64,000 nt of DNA from Diprion similis (Eukaryota; Arthropoda; Insecta; Hymenoptera; Diprionidae), in contig NC_060117.1 in NCBI RefSeq assembly GCF_021155765.1, positions 5,298,001 to 5,362,000 on the forward strand, written 5' to 3'. Below, piece by piece: positions 1 through 12,381 of the stretch. Positions within the stretch are counted from its first letter, which is position 1. Each line of letters begins with the position of its first letter. A program made the position numbers and the translations under genes. Under the pieces are notes generated by a model that saw only the letters and a program-made list of their open reading frames with translations, had not been told where the DNA came from and did no database searches.

Positions 1-1281
1 TATGCGATATTTGTAGTATAGAGATGAATTATACCGACTGTAATTCTGTAGATCATATTTTAAAGCCCGTAAGCGTTTGTAAAGGTTTTTCGTTTATTTT
101 TCTTCGATTCTTTCAATTACGCGCCGACAGGTTGAAGAACAATTATTCTCAAGAGTGATCGGCATTGCTTTTTCATTTTTTTTTTCAAGCTTTTAACTCG
201 ATCTCATCAAGTGAGAAAATACAGTGAAGCAAAAAATGAAAGTTTCGGACGAAATGGTTGAAAAAAAATTGATAGTTTGATATGATAATTGATTATTTTT
301 TAATTAAATAATTGTAAAAATTTGAAACAAAACGGTACTATAATAATCGTAAATCATATCGAGCGTTTTTAATTAACTCCTAAAATTTTGACAAAGAGAA
401 ATTTATTTCCAAGTTATTTTCGACTGTCGTGAAATTTCAACTATCTCACTTGTTAGGTTTAATTACATTTGTTTAAAATGCCACCACGACTGTTCTCCAG
501 GGACACACAAAGAACAAAAGTTACCATCATTTTGCAAAATTGATGCACGATTAGCAATCAAGCTATGCCAGTTATTTGCAATTTGTAACATTCTGATAAA
601 TTTTCGATTGAAAAAGTTTTGACGATCTAACAGGCAAAATTTTATTCGATGTTGATTTTTTTTCATTCGCTACATTTTTTTTTTTTTAGTAACTGGAATA
701 ATTCGGTATTTGATCAATCAGCTCGCAAATCGGTTTATCAAAATAAATGTTAAATTATTTAAATTTTAAAATCTGCGACGAAAAAGAACCGATTGTTTAC
801 GCTGTTTGATCCAATATTTAGAAACTTACCGAATACAGTCTCGGTTCTCACAAGCTAGAAAATATGCTTGGTAATTTATGAAACTTGATCGATACTCAAA
901 TTTTTTTTATCTCAATAAGAAAAAAAAGTTTAGACTCTCACCACAACGTTTCAGGTTAAACAATTATCATCTATACGAAATTTGAAATTCAACAGAAACA
1001 TTCTACGAGACGAAGAGTTTTCGAAATCGTTAAACGACGACAATTTCTATTTGCAGGTAGTCCATTTTTACTTTCTACCACAGGAAAAAAAATACAGTTT
1101 TTAATATAAAATAAAAATTATTTTTATAGCCGTATCCAAAAAGTTTGAATTACTTGTAGCATATGTTCTTGTAATTCCAACAATAATTAATTTGCGATGG
1201 TAGATGTGAACGATGTCAATTAAACCATAGACTTTTTTAGTGACCATAATAAACGAATTCCCCCCCCCCCTTGTATTCCAG
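1..1281. other. AT-rich non-coding stretch
   Basis: I see no gene here. The stretch is AT-rich with short poly-A and poly-T runs. Its right end is a plausible splice acceptor: a C-run, then TTGTATTCCAG ending at 1281. This suggests that at least the right part is an intron or 5' flank of the plus-strand exon that follows. No upstream exon of that gene could be recognised. Confidence 0.4.
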
Positions 1282-1302
1282 ATCTGTAATCAACAGGCGG
1301 CC

Positions 1303-1926
1303 ATGAAGGGTGAGAGTAAGGAAATGGATCCTGCAGCGAGGGATTCGAGAAGTGGCGACATCTGGGGAGCGTTGCAGGAAGTGGTTCGAGACAATCCGAG
1401 ATTCTGGTTGTACTTCAGTTCGGTGATGATCCAGGTCCGAGAAGCGGTTTTGGAACGAGCAGCCGCTGGTTCAAGCCGCGATTTTTTTCCCGGCTATCCA
1501 AAGTACCGAGACGCAGCGACCCAGACGGAAACGATTTCCGTACGCGATGTCAGCACCCAAACTGAAATAGACGACGTGGACTGTCAAGACGATAAGACAC
1601 ACGCCATCTGTCGTAAATTGACCGAATTAACCGAGTCCTCGCAGTCGCCGGACGACGTGCAAATGGCGACGCTAGAGGACGACAAAATGGCGGCGCAAAG
1701 GGAGGAGCAAATGGCGTCCAAGACTGAGCCTCTGTCAGAGACAAAAGGCAACGAGGCTACTGAACAGGCGTCAATAGAGCCTGGCGAACCGGAGGCGAAA
1801 ATAATGACGAATTCGTTTACCGAACGGCAAAAATCGGCGGCTCCTCGACGACGACGTTCCAGAAATCATCACAGGACGCGCAATCCTTACGATCCGTTCG
1901 ACTATCTTCGATATACGTATTATTGA
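1303..1926 (+). CDS. Unrecognised charged protein with two TQT (LC8-type) motifs, probable last coding exon
   Basis: I do not recognise the family. The exon appears to start after the acceptor ending at 1281. The first internal ATG, in the context GCGGCCATGA at 1303, gives 207 residues ending in Tyr-Tyr before TGA at 1924-1926. The frame is open through the acceptor in phase 0, so coding could also continue from an unseen upstream exon. Visible parts: an N-terminal helical-looking segment (DIWGALQEVVRDNPRFWLY, about residues 19-37); two TQTE motifs in the stretch RDAATQTE...RDVSTQTE, about 12 residues apart; a long acidic, Glu/Asp/Ser-rich low-complexity middle; and a basic patch (PRRRRSRNHHR) before an aromatic C-terminus. 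TQT cores with a following acidic residue are the known binding motif of dynein light chain LC8, so bivalent LC8 binding is an inference. GC content and codon use are clearly higher than in the flanks, which supports real coding. Confidence 0.6.
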   Translation: MKGESKEMDPAARDSRSGDIWGALQEVVRDNPRFWLYFSSVMIQVREAVLERAAAGSSRDFFPGYPKYRDAATQTETISVRDVSTQTEIDDVDCQDDKTHAICRKLTELTESSQSPDDVQMATLEDDKMAAQREEQMASKTEPLSETKGNEATEQASIEPGEPEAKIMTNSFTERQKSAAPRRRRSRNHHRTRNPYDPFDYLRYTYY

Positions 1927-1957
1927 GGGTTGACTTCTTGTCGAAACTAAACATACA

Positions 1958-2150
1958 TCTACTGCCGCCATATTGGGCTGACTGGTGTCGGACCCAATTC
2001 ATCTACTACCGCCATATTGGGTTGACTGGTGTCGGACCCAATTTATCTACTACTGCCGCCATATTGGGTTGACTGGTGTCGGACCCAATTTATCTACTAC
2101 TGCCGCCATATTGGGTTGAGTGGAGTCAGACCCAATATATCTAGTATCGC
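1958..2150. repeat. 45-47 bp tandem repeat, four units
   Basis: Four head-to-tail units start near 1958, 2003, 2049 and 2096. Each carries GCCGCCATATTGGG and then CCCAAT about 20 bases later. Every unit therefore holds a small inverted repeat (ATTGGG/CCCAAT) and a GCCGCCAT core. The last unit is the most diverged. It lies directly 3' of the coding exon ending at 1926, probably in the 3' UTR or just past it. Confidence 0.85.
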
Positions 2151-4947
2151 AATATTACAGTTGTCACTGATTGTGAGTCGATGTAAGATGGCTAGTTTAC
2201 GAAATTCAGTTTCGGCTATGCGATTGAAAATTCTTTCTCAATTTGACGTTTGAAAAATCAAAGAATATATATATTTCAAGGCGAAGGTCTTCTTAGGGCT
2301 TTCTTCATTTTGAGTTAGGATGAATGGCACTCATCACAGGGTGAATCAAGAGTTGGAAAAGAGTTGAAAAAGTTAAAAAAGTTGAAAAAAAAACGTTCAA
2401 AAAGTATACATCTTCTACAAAAGCAATATATCGATAATTCAAGTATAAGTTATGTAGTTAGAACGATCAAAATGATTAAACCATCACGTATTTTATACGA
2501 TTTTAACGATTTATTTTGTTCGTCGAAACGATCTGCAGAGAATGAATAATTGAGAATAGATTCTTGCAAATAAGGTAGAAGAAGATATTCTTCAAGAATT
2601 ACATTTGCGCGGTACAAAGGCACCACAATCCCCCCTCCCCCCCCCCCCCCCCTGAGCGAAAAGAGACTAGAAGAGGATCAAAAAAACTTAAAATTAATCA
2701 TTTTGAAGGTTCTAATTGCAAAACGTTGTGTCAAATTTTTGTTATCTTAGCTTTCGTTATTGATTATCTAAGATTCAGTTTTATCACACTAATTATTCAC
2801 ACAATTTAACTTTATTCACTACCATTGGCCCCAATAACATCGCTGCAGATTTTGTAAACGTTTTTTTATCCTGTCCCAAATGTTGATCATTAGACTGTGG
2901 GGTCCCATGAATCCTCAATTTGGATTTGTGAGAATTGATTTCAACCATAATCCATATGTTTCCATATAAAACATGTCATCGTATAGATAGATCAAAGTAT
3001 AAAATATCTATTTTTGAACGAAAAATTTAGTACCTACGTATACTTACATGTATTGTATGTACGTATTATGCAATAAAAATGTGTTCGAAAAAATTTATTT
3101 CTCTTTATTTTTTATACCGAATTACGTCTTTTCTGGATACTTGATTAGAATAACTTTAATATCATTAGATGTAATGAATTTACGTGAAAATTAGCGAGAA
3201 TAATTAATTTCTAACATTGAAATAAGAAATTTTTTCAAAGTTGACACATGCAATGACAAAATCACTCTCAATATTGTTGTAAAAATAATATTAACGATTA
3301 TTCACAGACGACGAATGAATTTCATATGTAAAAAACAAAACTGCATGTTAATTATTTATTCTTAATTTCTCATCGAAATAAGTGATAATTCAATCTTACA
3401 AAGCATTTATTCATGACGAGTAACGTCAGCCTTGACATTCTTGACTTTTTTGTAATCTCGAGGATCCCCCTTTCAATATGGACAGCGTGTACATACATAT
3501 ATAGGGCATTCATAATATAGTCTAAGAAACCCCGAATCTCGTATCGTTGCAACTCGAAAAAAAAAAGAAAATTTATGAGCACTTTAGGAATTCCGGCAGG
3601 GAATTTTATATAGATTCTGAAGTCGAAATTTATCGTTGGCAATAATTTCGATTTTAGCCCCCCATCCCTCTAACTCTCTTCCTATTCACTTTCATTCGTT
3701 TCCACTCGATTAGACTCGCGTAATTATTACTTCACTGCTCTCTTTGTCGATATATTCGTGAGTTTCTCGAGTATAGAATGGATGTATGGATGTAGAGACA
3801 GGCACTAATGGTCCAGGCGAATACAGTCATCTCGTCTTTGAACGGAAAAAGAAAATAATAGGAAAAAATGAAAATTAATAAAGAAAATTTCTCTTACGGT
3901 TTGGCTTTCGTTCAAGTTTTTTGCACAGCTGACGACACGACCAGCGATGTCGGCAAGTATTGTTTTCGGAAAGCCACGAAAAAACATCTACGGTGAAAAT
4001 TTTCAAAATATCAAATTTTTTTTTTTTTTTTTTTTTTTTGTTTTTGAGATTTCGCCATTTCGTCAAAAATTATTATTCTGCTTATTCCTTCGATCGATTA
4101 CAAGATGATACATTATATTAATGAAATGTTTTTAGTTTTTTCATTTGATATTATTCTTCAGTATAACATTTTTTGTTTAATTTTATTTTATTACTTCAAT
4201 GAACAAGAAAATAATTCAGAACAAATTTTTTTACCGCGAGACTTGATTCGTAAGTTATTATTACGACTTGAATAGTCATCTCGGCAAGAGTCGAATCAAC
4301 AAAGAAAAATTTAAATGCTTGAAACTTGAATGGTAGAAAATATTTGAACGAAATAAAAAAAAAAGTTTCGGGAAAAAAAAAATCGCGTATATTAGTAATA
4401 ATAACATATTTTTATGTTGAAGGGTAAAATTTATGCTCTGTCTGTTGGCACATATAGTTATAGCCACATATCCATAAGAAATGCAAGATTCGAGAGAAAT
4501 ATTTTCTCACAGCTAATTTGAATTCCTGAAATGGCTAGTGGCCGATAAAACGAAACGATATTGGAGCGAGAGAAATGCTTTTTAATGAAAATTAATTAAA
4601 TTCCATAAAAAGAAAGATGCTGAAATATGTCGTTGCGTAATATAAGAGCAATTCGCACATCACCAAGTACCATGCAAGAAAAGGGTCCAAGAATATTGAT
4701 TACTCCTTTTGGCGAATATAGTTTTGCACGAAAGGTCGGCTTTACAAATTTAGAAGATGGCATATATTCTTACGTTTGCGGTTATAACAGCGTAACATTT
4801 CACGATATTACGTATCCCAGTTCCCTCGTTTCTACCTTCACCATTGCCCATTTCATTAGACCGAATTGCTTCACGTGTTGTTTTGATAGCCAAAAAATGC
4901 TAAATATCCTCCTTTTTAAGTCAGCCATTGATTCTAATTACGCAGAT
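2151..4947. other. AT-rich intergenic DNA, no supported gene
   Basis: I find no recognisable gene. There is a C-tract at about 2630-2652, with one T, and poly-T near 4017-4039. Several ORFs of 60-90 codons are present on both strands, but they have AT-driven composition (Lys, Ile, Asn, Phe) and no family resemblance. Confidence 0.5.
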
Positions 4948-5169
4948 GTCTCAAATTTTTATTTCACATTCAGATACAGGAATTTAAAATCAAAAAAACT
5001 CTACTTCAGAAGAATTTTGACTGATTTAAAAAAAATCCTAACTCGACTATTGAAGAAGAAGTCTAATTATGAAGAAGTCTCAAATTTTTATTTCACATTC
5101 AGATACAGGAATTTAAAATCAAAAAAACTCTACTTCAGAAGAATTTTGACTGATTTAAAAAAATCCTAA
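4627..5169 (+). CDS. Doubtful 180-codon ORF running into a tandem repeat
   Basis: The ORF starts MSLRNIRAIRTSP and stays open for 180 codons. From about residue 108 on it is simply the translation of the 128-129 bp tandem repeat (a block beginning SNFYFTFRYRN appears twice). Only the first 100 or so residues are non-repetitive and could be a real exon. I recognise no domain. The unit length of 129 is a multiple of three, which helps keep the frame open by chance. I give it mainly so that the stretch is described. Confidence 0.15.
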   Translation: MSLRNIRAIRTSPSTMQEKGPRILITPFGEYSFARKVGFTNLEDGIYSYVCGYNSVTFHDITYPSSLVSTFTIAHFIRPNCFTCCFDSQKMLNILLFKSAIDSNYADVSNFYFTFRYRNLKSKKLYFRRILTDLKKILTRLLKKKSNYEEVSNFYFTFRYRNLKSKKLYFRRILTDLKKS

Positions 5170-5309
5170 CTCGACTATTGAAGAAGAAGTCTAATTATGA
5201 AGAAGTCTCAAATTTTTATTTCACATTCAGATACAGGAATTTAAAATCAAAAAAACTCTACTTCAGAAGAATTTTGACTGATTAAAAAAAATCCTAACTC
5301 GACTATTTG
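4948..5309. repeat. 128-129 bp tandem repeat, about 2.8 copies
   Basis: Units begin at TCTCAAATTTTT near 4949, 5078 and 5206, and the last is cut short at about 5309. The copies are almost identical, with single-base differences such as the length of an A-run, so the duplication is recent or has been homogenised. Each unit carries GAAGAAGAAGTCTAATTATG. Confidence 0.9.
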
Positions 5310-6660
5310 GTTTTTAATTTGACTATTGGTTTGACTATTTTGGTTTTTTGGTCTACAGTCACCGCGATAAAAAGTTGAAGCGATACAGGTGAAGAAAAAA
5401 AAAATTAACATCTGCGTTTTTTTTTTTCAGTTTACTGCTCGTCCCTTTTTGACCAACAAATGCTCATTTCAAAAGCTCGTTCGTGATTTCTGTGTGAACC
5501 GTAACTGAAACGAATTTCAAATGAGAATATTTACTTTTCCCGCACGTGTGCAGAAAAAATCACGTTGCCATCAGTAATATCAAAATAAAATTCTGCTTTA
5601 GTCAGCAATCATTTGTAGTCATGAGAAATGGTTCAGGATTACAAACATCTGTTTGTAATTTTAGAAAATCATATGAAATTTTAGTCATTATGAGAAATCA
5701 CAGTGAGTCTTAAAAATTATAGGAAATCTAAAAAATCGTGAGAAAAGTAAAATGATTTATCAAATAATCTCTGGTAATCGATCACTCTATAAAATGTAAG
5801 TAATCATGGTGTGACTTTTTGCTAACAATCAGTGCAACTGACGATGAAAAATTTCTTTCATTATCAAAATACGACATCGATTTTGAAAAAAAATTTGCAT
5901 GTATAACGATATAAAACAGTTGAATTGCAGCATGAAATCTCGTTTTAACAATATTTCCAATAATTTTTTTGGCCAAAATCGATGTGCAATTCGAATCTGG
6001 TGTACATATGGCGAGTATAAATTAATACATTAAAGCGCACGCACAATAATGTACTTGAAGTGCTTTCATGCGCACGTTTCGACCACTCGACGCGAATCCT
6101 GAGTACACTAGCTTAATTTTTTTTTATTTCTTTATTTCTTTTTTTTTTTTTTTTTCTCTTTTTGTGGTGAATTTCAGAGAGACGGTAAAAGAAAATGTTT
6201 GCTTTACTAATCACTTGAGCTGAGAGAGTTGAGCGTACGCTTTGCAGATGCCTGGCGCGATACCAAGGCCAACAAAATTTCCTGAAAGCTTCTCGGAAGA
6301 ATTTTTGCCTACTTTTCGCTTGTATCTTAGGTATAACTGTATGTACAAATAGAATAAGAGTGATACATAACCTCAAAGTGATGACTTCATAGATTTTTCA
6401 TATATCTATAACATTTTCGCTTCAAAGTTTATATAACCGAACGGAGAAACTTTTAGGATAATTCAATTGGTGCCGGTGTATTAAACACAGACTACGCACG
6501 CCACTCTAAGTTCATTTTGCTGTTTCATGTTAAAATGAAATTTTACAATTAGTTGATTCAACGGATTCCATTGAGTGAAAACTTTGTGTATAAATCAGAG
6601 TTTGGTTTATTTGTCTTGTTTTGGCTTTCTGTGTTTTTAGGTTAACGGGAAAGAAATCTC
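5310..6660. other. AT-rich intergenic DNA with short GAAATC-type repeats
   Basis: No gene is supported. The part 5630-5760 contains loose repeats of the type AGAAATC/GGAAATC, like the larger array at 8.8-9.4 kb. A poly-T tract lies near 6118-6155. Confidence 0.45.
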
Positions 6661-6764
6661 ACCGCCATGGATAATTTCGTCTCGTTATACACAGAGTGGC
6701 GACTCATGTGGAAAAAGTGCAACCCTGTTTTTTTTGAAACTTTTTTCTATAAAAACCCAAAACT

Positions 6765-7366
6765 CTTCCGCAAAAAAACCGACCATTTTTTTTTTTTTTC
6801 AGTCTCGTGTGACGAAATGTTAGTTTTTGATGTTTTAAGAGGCCACTCCAAAGGACAGCTCGAAAAAAATTTTTTAAGATATCGCTCCAAATTTTTAAAA
6901 ATGTCAACACTCGTCAAAAAATTAAATTAAAAAAATTATATTTTCAGTATTATGTTCGATTTTTAATTCATGCCGTGGTGTATTGTTATCAATTCTTTCT
7001 TACTAAATTGAAGAAAAAAAATGTATGAAATTTTAATATGAATATTAAAAGCTCGCTCGAAAAGATCTAAAGAAATGCACCAAAAAATTGAAAAAAAAAC
7101 TATGAGCGACCTTTCAAAATTCAAATTTTGAACTGAAACTTTCAGAAACTTATTTTTTTTTTGTCTATAAAATTATACCGTAGCTAGAAGAAAAAAAAAA
7201 AAAATCGATTTTTGACGATTTCTGACGTTTTAAAAAATGTGGAGCGACCTCTTGAAATTTTTTTTTTTAACTGTCCTTTGAAGTAGGCTCTTAAAACATC
7301 AAAAACTAACATTTTGTCACAAGAGACTCAAAAACAAAAATAGTCGGTTTTTTTGCGCCACCCTAA
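6765..7366. mobile_element. Fold-back (inverted repeat) element, left end truncated
   Basis: The left arm, about 6769-6915, is the reverse complement of the right arm, about 7212-7360. Landmarks are CGCAAAAAAACCGAC, GTTAGTTTTTGATGTTTTAAG and AAAGGACAG on the left, and their complements on the right. The right end reads TTTTTTTGCGCCACCCTAAT. The interior is AT-rich. No transposase is visible, so this is a non-autonomous palindromic element. The short ORFs across it are products of the palindrome. Confidence 0.7.
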
Positions 7367-7369
7367 TAT

Positions 7370-8236
7370 ATATATTTGCTTGATATTCGTCAAGATACTT
7401 TGATGAAACCATTTTTATATTCTCAATCTGCAGAGACTCGATAAAGTGTCGATTGATCGCTTATCACAGGCTAAAAATCTTTTATCGTTTTATTATTATA
7501 AACAATTTATTACGCGTTTAAATTTTAGTTACATCAATCATCAGAAATAAAATCATTGGCTTGTATTGTGTTTTTTTTTTTATTTATATAATCGCGAGCA
7601 GTAAATTTGAAAGAGTGTGAACGCGAACAATTTGGCAAAGATTGAGCAAATAAACGCGTTACTCGTTAAAATAAACACACAATATACGATTTTATCACCT
7701 GGCAGGTTTGTTTTTTTATTCGTCAAAGAAAAGTATTATATATGCATCAATAAAACATTTATTTATTTATCTATTTATTTATTTAGTTTTATATAGTATA
7801 TTTTATTTATTTTTTTTTTTCTTTCTTTTGTCTCCTTTTTTCTTACGTTACTCACAACTTTTACGTAACGACGAATAAGTTCGCCTGCAGACGTAGCAAT
7901 TCGACATACGGAAGACGTGTCGTGTCGTTCACTCGAGCGAGAAATTCGCGGTGTGAAAAAATGTAAAAATACTTTTCCGCGGCTAAATTTGTTCATCGTT
8001 AGGTATGTACCTAGAACGCTCTTTGTGAAACTGCACGAGGGTGTGATAAACCGTCGACGTATCTCAGACTCGTCAAAATCTGAGCCAAGGTATAAATATA
8101 ACACGTCATCACCACCTGCAAAGGCCGAAACGTGTTAGTTGGTATTTAATCATTAAGATGGCAGCCTTTTGCGAATTGGCTTCTTTTCAAAATTTAACAC
8201 AACGTTGAAAAGTAGAATTTTTTCTCGTTAGTTTTC

Positions 8237-8273
<37 letters not shown>

Positions 8274-8690
8274 AATTATCACCTTTGTTAGTATTCGTTT
8301 GAAATTTGTTTCGTTTAGAAATTTTTTTTTTTTTTTTGCTATAAGAAGATCGTATAGAACAAGCTTTAGAGAAACGATTTTTCACATTGGAGATCTAACA
8401 GGTGTTTTCTATCTAGTTTTCTGTGCTAAAAACAAACGGAAACTCGCTAACAGAAACGGTGTTTGAATATTCTATTTTTTACTAATATATATATTTTCTT
8501 TAAAACGGTATATGTTGCTCTACTAGCACAGATAGCTTAACAACTTGAGAAAAGTGTGATAAAATTTGCAATCTGTCAAGATTATTAAAAGCTTGTACAA
8601 TAAGAGAAATAAAGTAAACTAAAGTTGATTCGTCTAATTAAGTCATAATTCAAATTTAAATTTCATTCAGAAGAGTTATATATATATTAG
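7370..8690. other. AT-rich intergenic DNA with a (TC)n microsatellite
   Basis: A (TC)n run lies at about 8239-8270. The block 7860-8140 is less AT-rich and holds short ORFs on both strands, but neither resembles a known protein. I see no splice-supported exon. Confidence 0.4.
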
Positions 8691-8784
8691 ATTTTGAAGA
8701 AGTGAAAAATTTTCTATTTTATTTCATCTGTGACGATAATTCATTTACAAAATTGAATTCGCTTCATCTTTTTACAGGTATAAT

Positions 8785-9420
8785 TATTATTAAGGATATT
8801 TTAAAAATTATTGGAAATCTTAGAAATCACTTAGAAAAATCAAAGGAAAATTTTGACATCGTGTGAATCGTATGAAATTTTGGAAATCGTGAGAAATCGT
8901 AGGAAATCTTAGAAATCGTGTGAAATCACATGAAATTTTGAAAATTGTGAAAAATCACCTGGTCAAATTAAAATTATTTCCTCTTTTTCTGTCATTATTT
9001 TTATACGATAAGTAATAAAATCGAGCATAAACAATTAAGGATATTTAAAAAATTATTGGAAATCTTAGCAAATCACTTGGAAAAATCAAAGGAAAATTTA
9101 GATATCGTGTGAATCGAATGAAATTTTGGAAATGGTGAGAAATCGTAGGAAATCTCAGAAATCGTGAGAAATTGTAGGAAATCGTAGGAAATCATACGAA
9201 ACTTTGTAAATCGTGAGAAATTATACGAAATTTTGGAAATCGTGAGAAATCTTAGAAATCGTGAGTAATCGTACGAAATTTTGTAAATCGTGAGAAATCT
9301 TAGAAATCGTGAGTAATCATACGAAATTTTATAAATCGCGCGAAATTATAGGAAATTTTCGAATTCGTAAAAAACATCACATGAAATTTTGAAAATTGTG
9401 AGAAATCACCTGATATCAAA
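8785..9420. repeat. Degenerate GAAATCGTGAGAAATC satellite-like array inside two larger direct repeats
   Basis: Many imperfect copies of GAAATCGTGAGAAATC and GAAATCTTAGAAATCG occur. A longer block starting near 8790 (AAGGATATTTTAAAAATTATT) recurs near 9037 in the same orientation, so a short repeat lies inside a longer direct duplication. A third, partial block starts near 9455 (AATAAAATCGAGCATAAACA), which matches 9016. Confidence 0.75.
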
Positions 9421-9499
9421 GAAAAATTATATCCATTCAGAAAATTGAATCGTCTTTATTTTTACACGATAAGTAATAAAATCGAGCATAAACAATTAA

Positions 9500-11190
9500 G
9501 GACATTCAAAGATTATTTGTTAATAAACAAAAAATGAACGGGGTATAATTTAAGAAAAGTGAAAAAACTGCGGATATAACGTGATGTGAGGAAAAATGTT
9601 GGCGACGAATATCTAGGAAACAGATATTTTTGGCCGTTATGTGCAATAATGTAAAAAGTTTCCAACGCATAGAGAGTCCCTTTGGGATTCCGAACTTTGC
9701 ACAACAATGCTTCATAAGAATCGGAGAAACGATCTTCATTTCGTTCCATAAATTTTTCCACATAGTAAACTGGTAGATAAAACACGAGACTATCGTTTTA
9801 CTGCCATATTTATAAGACAAGACGACACGACGATGGTAAATTTTATTCAAACTTTACAAGAAAATATCTCTGTATGTAATAATTGTGATGCAGGAAGGCA
9901 TGATAATGAGATTAATAATCAGATTGAAAATTTTTTTGAAAACTTTGTAACGCGATCTATTTTTTGTTTCGTCAAATCTTCATCCGCGCACTTTACTTAC
10001 GAAATTCAAATACGATTTCAAACCCTCAATTATTTTGTCACAGTTTTTTCAACAGATTTTCTAACGATTCTAAAAACTCTAAAAAACTACAAAAAAATAA
10101 AAATAAAAGCTAACAAACTCCGATTATTTTTTGTTTCGTTGATTTTGGTTATTTTCATAAAATTCTAAGACTTTTATACATCTGATGAAGATTTCAATAA
10201 CAAGCAGACTTGCCCAAAAATTTCAAGAAAATAACACTTTTTTTAAAATTTTTCGAAACCTTTTTTTGTTCAAATACCTGTTTATAGTTTTACCAAAAAA
10301 TTATTTATTCATTCGCAAAGCAACTGAGTAATACTTCTGGAAAATTAAACGAATCATAAACATTTAACTTAAAAAATTTCGTAACACACTTTGATTTCAT
10401 TGAACTTGTTAATTAATTCATCACTTTTATCTACTTCTGTAATCTCACATTTGAACCTTCATTCAATTTTCCATTTGGACACGTAACTTTTGTGAGATTT
10501 AGATAACAAGAATAGAATTTCAGGCATACTCGAAGAGCACAAAACAATATCGGACTGCATGTGTTATACGAAAATAAAATCAGCAAACTCGGAGCTTTGC
10601 GAGTCGCTCAAATGCGATGTACACAAATCGGTGAAGCTGGTGTAAAAGGAGCTTTTTTCCTGCTTCATGCCACGCCTGTAATTGCCAAAAATCCACATTT
10701 CCATGGATACCCAGCGGAGGAAAATAACGATTGAAAATACGTGGTCGAACTACGGAATTTTCATGCAACCTTTGTTACGTAAACGGAAACCCTTAGCTTT
10801 GATGGTTGCGGGTATATGACACGTATGATGTACAAAACGTTCGCTCCTGCGCAACGAGTGACGGGAATATAAATTCGAATGATTTTCCGTAAAGTACTTG
10901 AATTTTTTTAACCGAATTCAGATTCTACCACTTTTCGAAATTTTCGCAATTGAATGAAATAACAATTTGCTGCGATGATTTTTCGTCTCCGATAATTCTC
11001 GGAGAATTCATTTACCGTACGATCGATCTTTGAAAAATTTTATATCGTGGGATGCAAAAAATTTTTTTAACCCTTAAAACGATACAAATTTTGCTTATTT
11101 AAGTTTCCCTGATGTTTGACATTTCTGGTCAAGTTCTATTCCACCGATTGAAATTAATCTGACTTCGATTTTGTAGAACAAAAAAAAAAA
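9500..11190. other. AT-rich intergenic DNA, no supported gene
   Basis: ORFs of 60-114 codons exist at 9506-9850 (minus), 9833-10168 (plus) and 10580-10768 (minus), but none shows family motifs or splice support. The block 10550-10870 is somewhat GC-richer and unexplained. Confidence 0.4.
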
Positions 11191-11200
11191 AAAAAAATAG

Positions 11201-11773
11201 AAACGTGCCTGAATTTTTTTTTTTTTTCAAATTTCTCTATTAAACCGTTTATTTTTTACAAATATTTCGAGTCGATTGCGAATGCCCATTTTTTTAAATC
11301 TAAAAAAATTCTCAAAAATCCAGCGAACGACACAAAACACCCCGCATTGATGAAAACGTGGTCCGAATATTTTTTCTATTTTCTTTCTATTACCTTATTC
11401 GGAATTTCGAAATTTTTAAACTCAAAATTAACACAGGATCAAATGATAAGCGTCAAAAAAGGGTCAATTTACTTGCAAATGTTCAGTTTCACCAATTCCG
11501 GTGCTGCGTCACTCTAGTTAGTTAAGATAATTTTGGGATTAAAAATTTCAAAATTCGGGATTAGGTGAAAAAAAAAAAAAAAAACTAGATAAAAAATTCG
11601 ACCCAAGTTTTCCTTAATGAGGAGTGTTTTTTGTCGTTCACTGGATTTTTGAGAATTTTTTCAGACTTTAAAAAATGGACATTCGCAATCGACTTCAAAT
11701 ATTTATAAAAAAATAAACGATTCGATAAAAAAATTCAAGTCACGTTTTTTACCGAGTTGGTGTGGAATACCCC
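11201..11773. mobile_element. Fold-back element, GGGTATTCC family, left-truncated copy
   Basis: The arm with GAGTCGATTGCGAATGCCCA near 11269 is inverted as GGACATTCGCAATCGACTTC near 11678. The right end reads GTGTGGAATACCCC and stops at 11773, the same terminus as the complete relative at 36716-37433. The central core (AACACAGGATCAAAT, TTTCACCAATTC, AGATAATTTTGGGATTAA) is also shared. The left terminal portion is missing. Confidence 0.75.
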
Positions 11774-12346
11774 ATATGTTGTAAACTTTTCAGGAATTTC
11801 ATTCGAAACAACTTGAATTTAAAACTTTGGTGTTCCTAAGTTGAAGTCAGTTGAAAATATTTTTCAGAGCGGAAATCATCAAATATTTGAAAATTCCTTA
11901 TCGCAAAAATCGTGCGAAATAAATATCTAAAATCATAAAAAGTGAGCATCTCAGTTCTGAACACTGAATCTGATCCCCAGAGTGAAAAATTTCAATAATT
12001 CTTATTGCAATGACCAGATAAATTAAATCTTCTCTCGAGGTTCACTGACTGCATGGATATTTAAATAGTCAATACACCAGACGCATAGTAATAAAAGCTT
12101 TGTCTAGACCGGAAGTATTTCGTTAGGTAGATCGCAATAATTGTCAGAGCCCTTGCAGGTTGGGGGTGAATGCAGGCTTAAAACGTCTGTTGTGCGGTTA
12201 ATGACTGGTGAAGTAATTTAAATAGCAAAATTTAATTTAACTTCCCTTCCTTTAATTCCTGGATTCAATGTATTTCAATGATTTTGTTTTCACTCTTACG
12301 AAACTACCTCACGTCATCAGTACACCAAATAAATTCTCTGTACATG

Positions 12347-12381
<35 letters not shown>

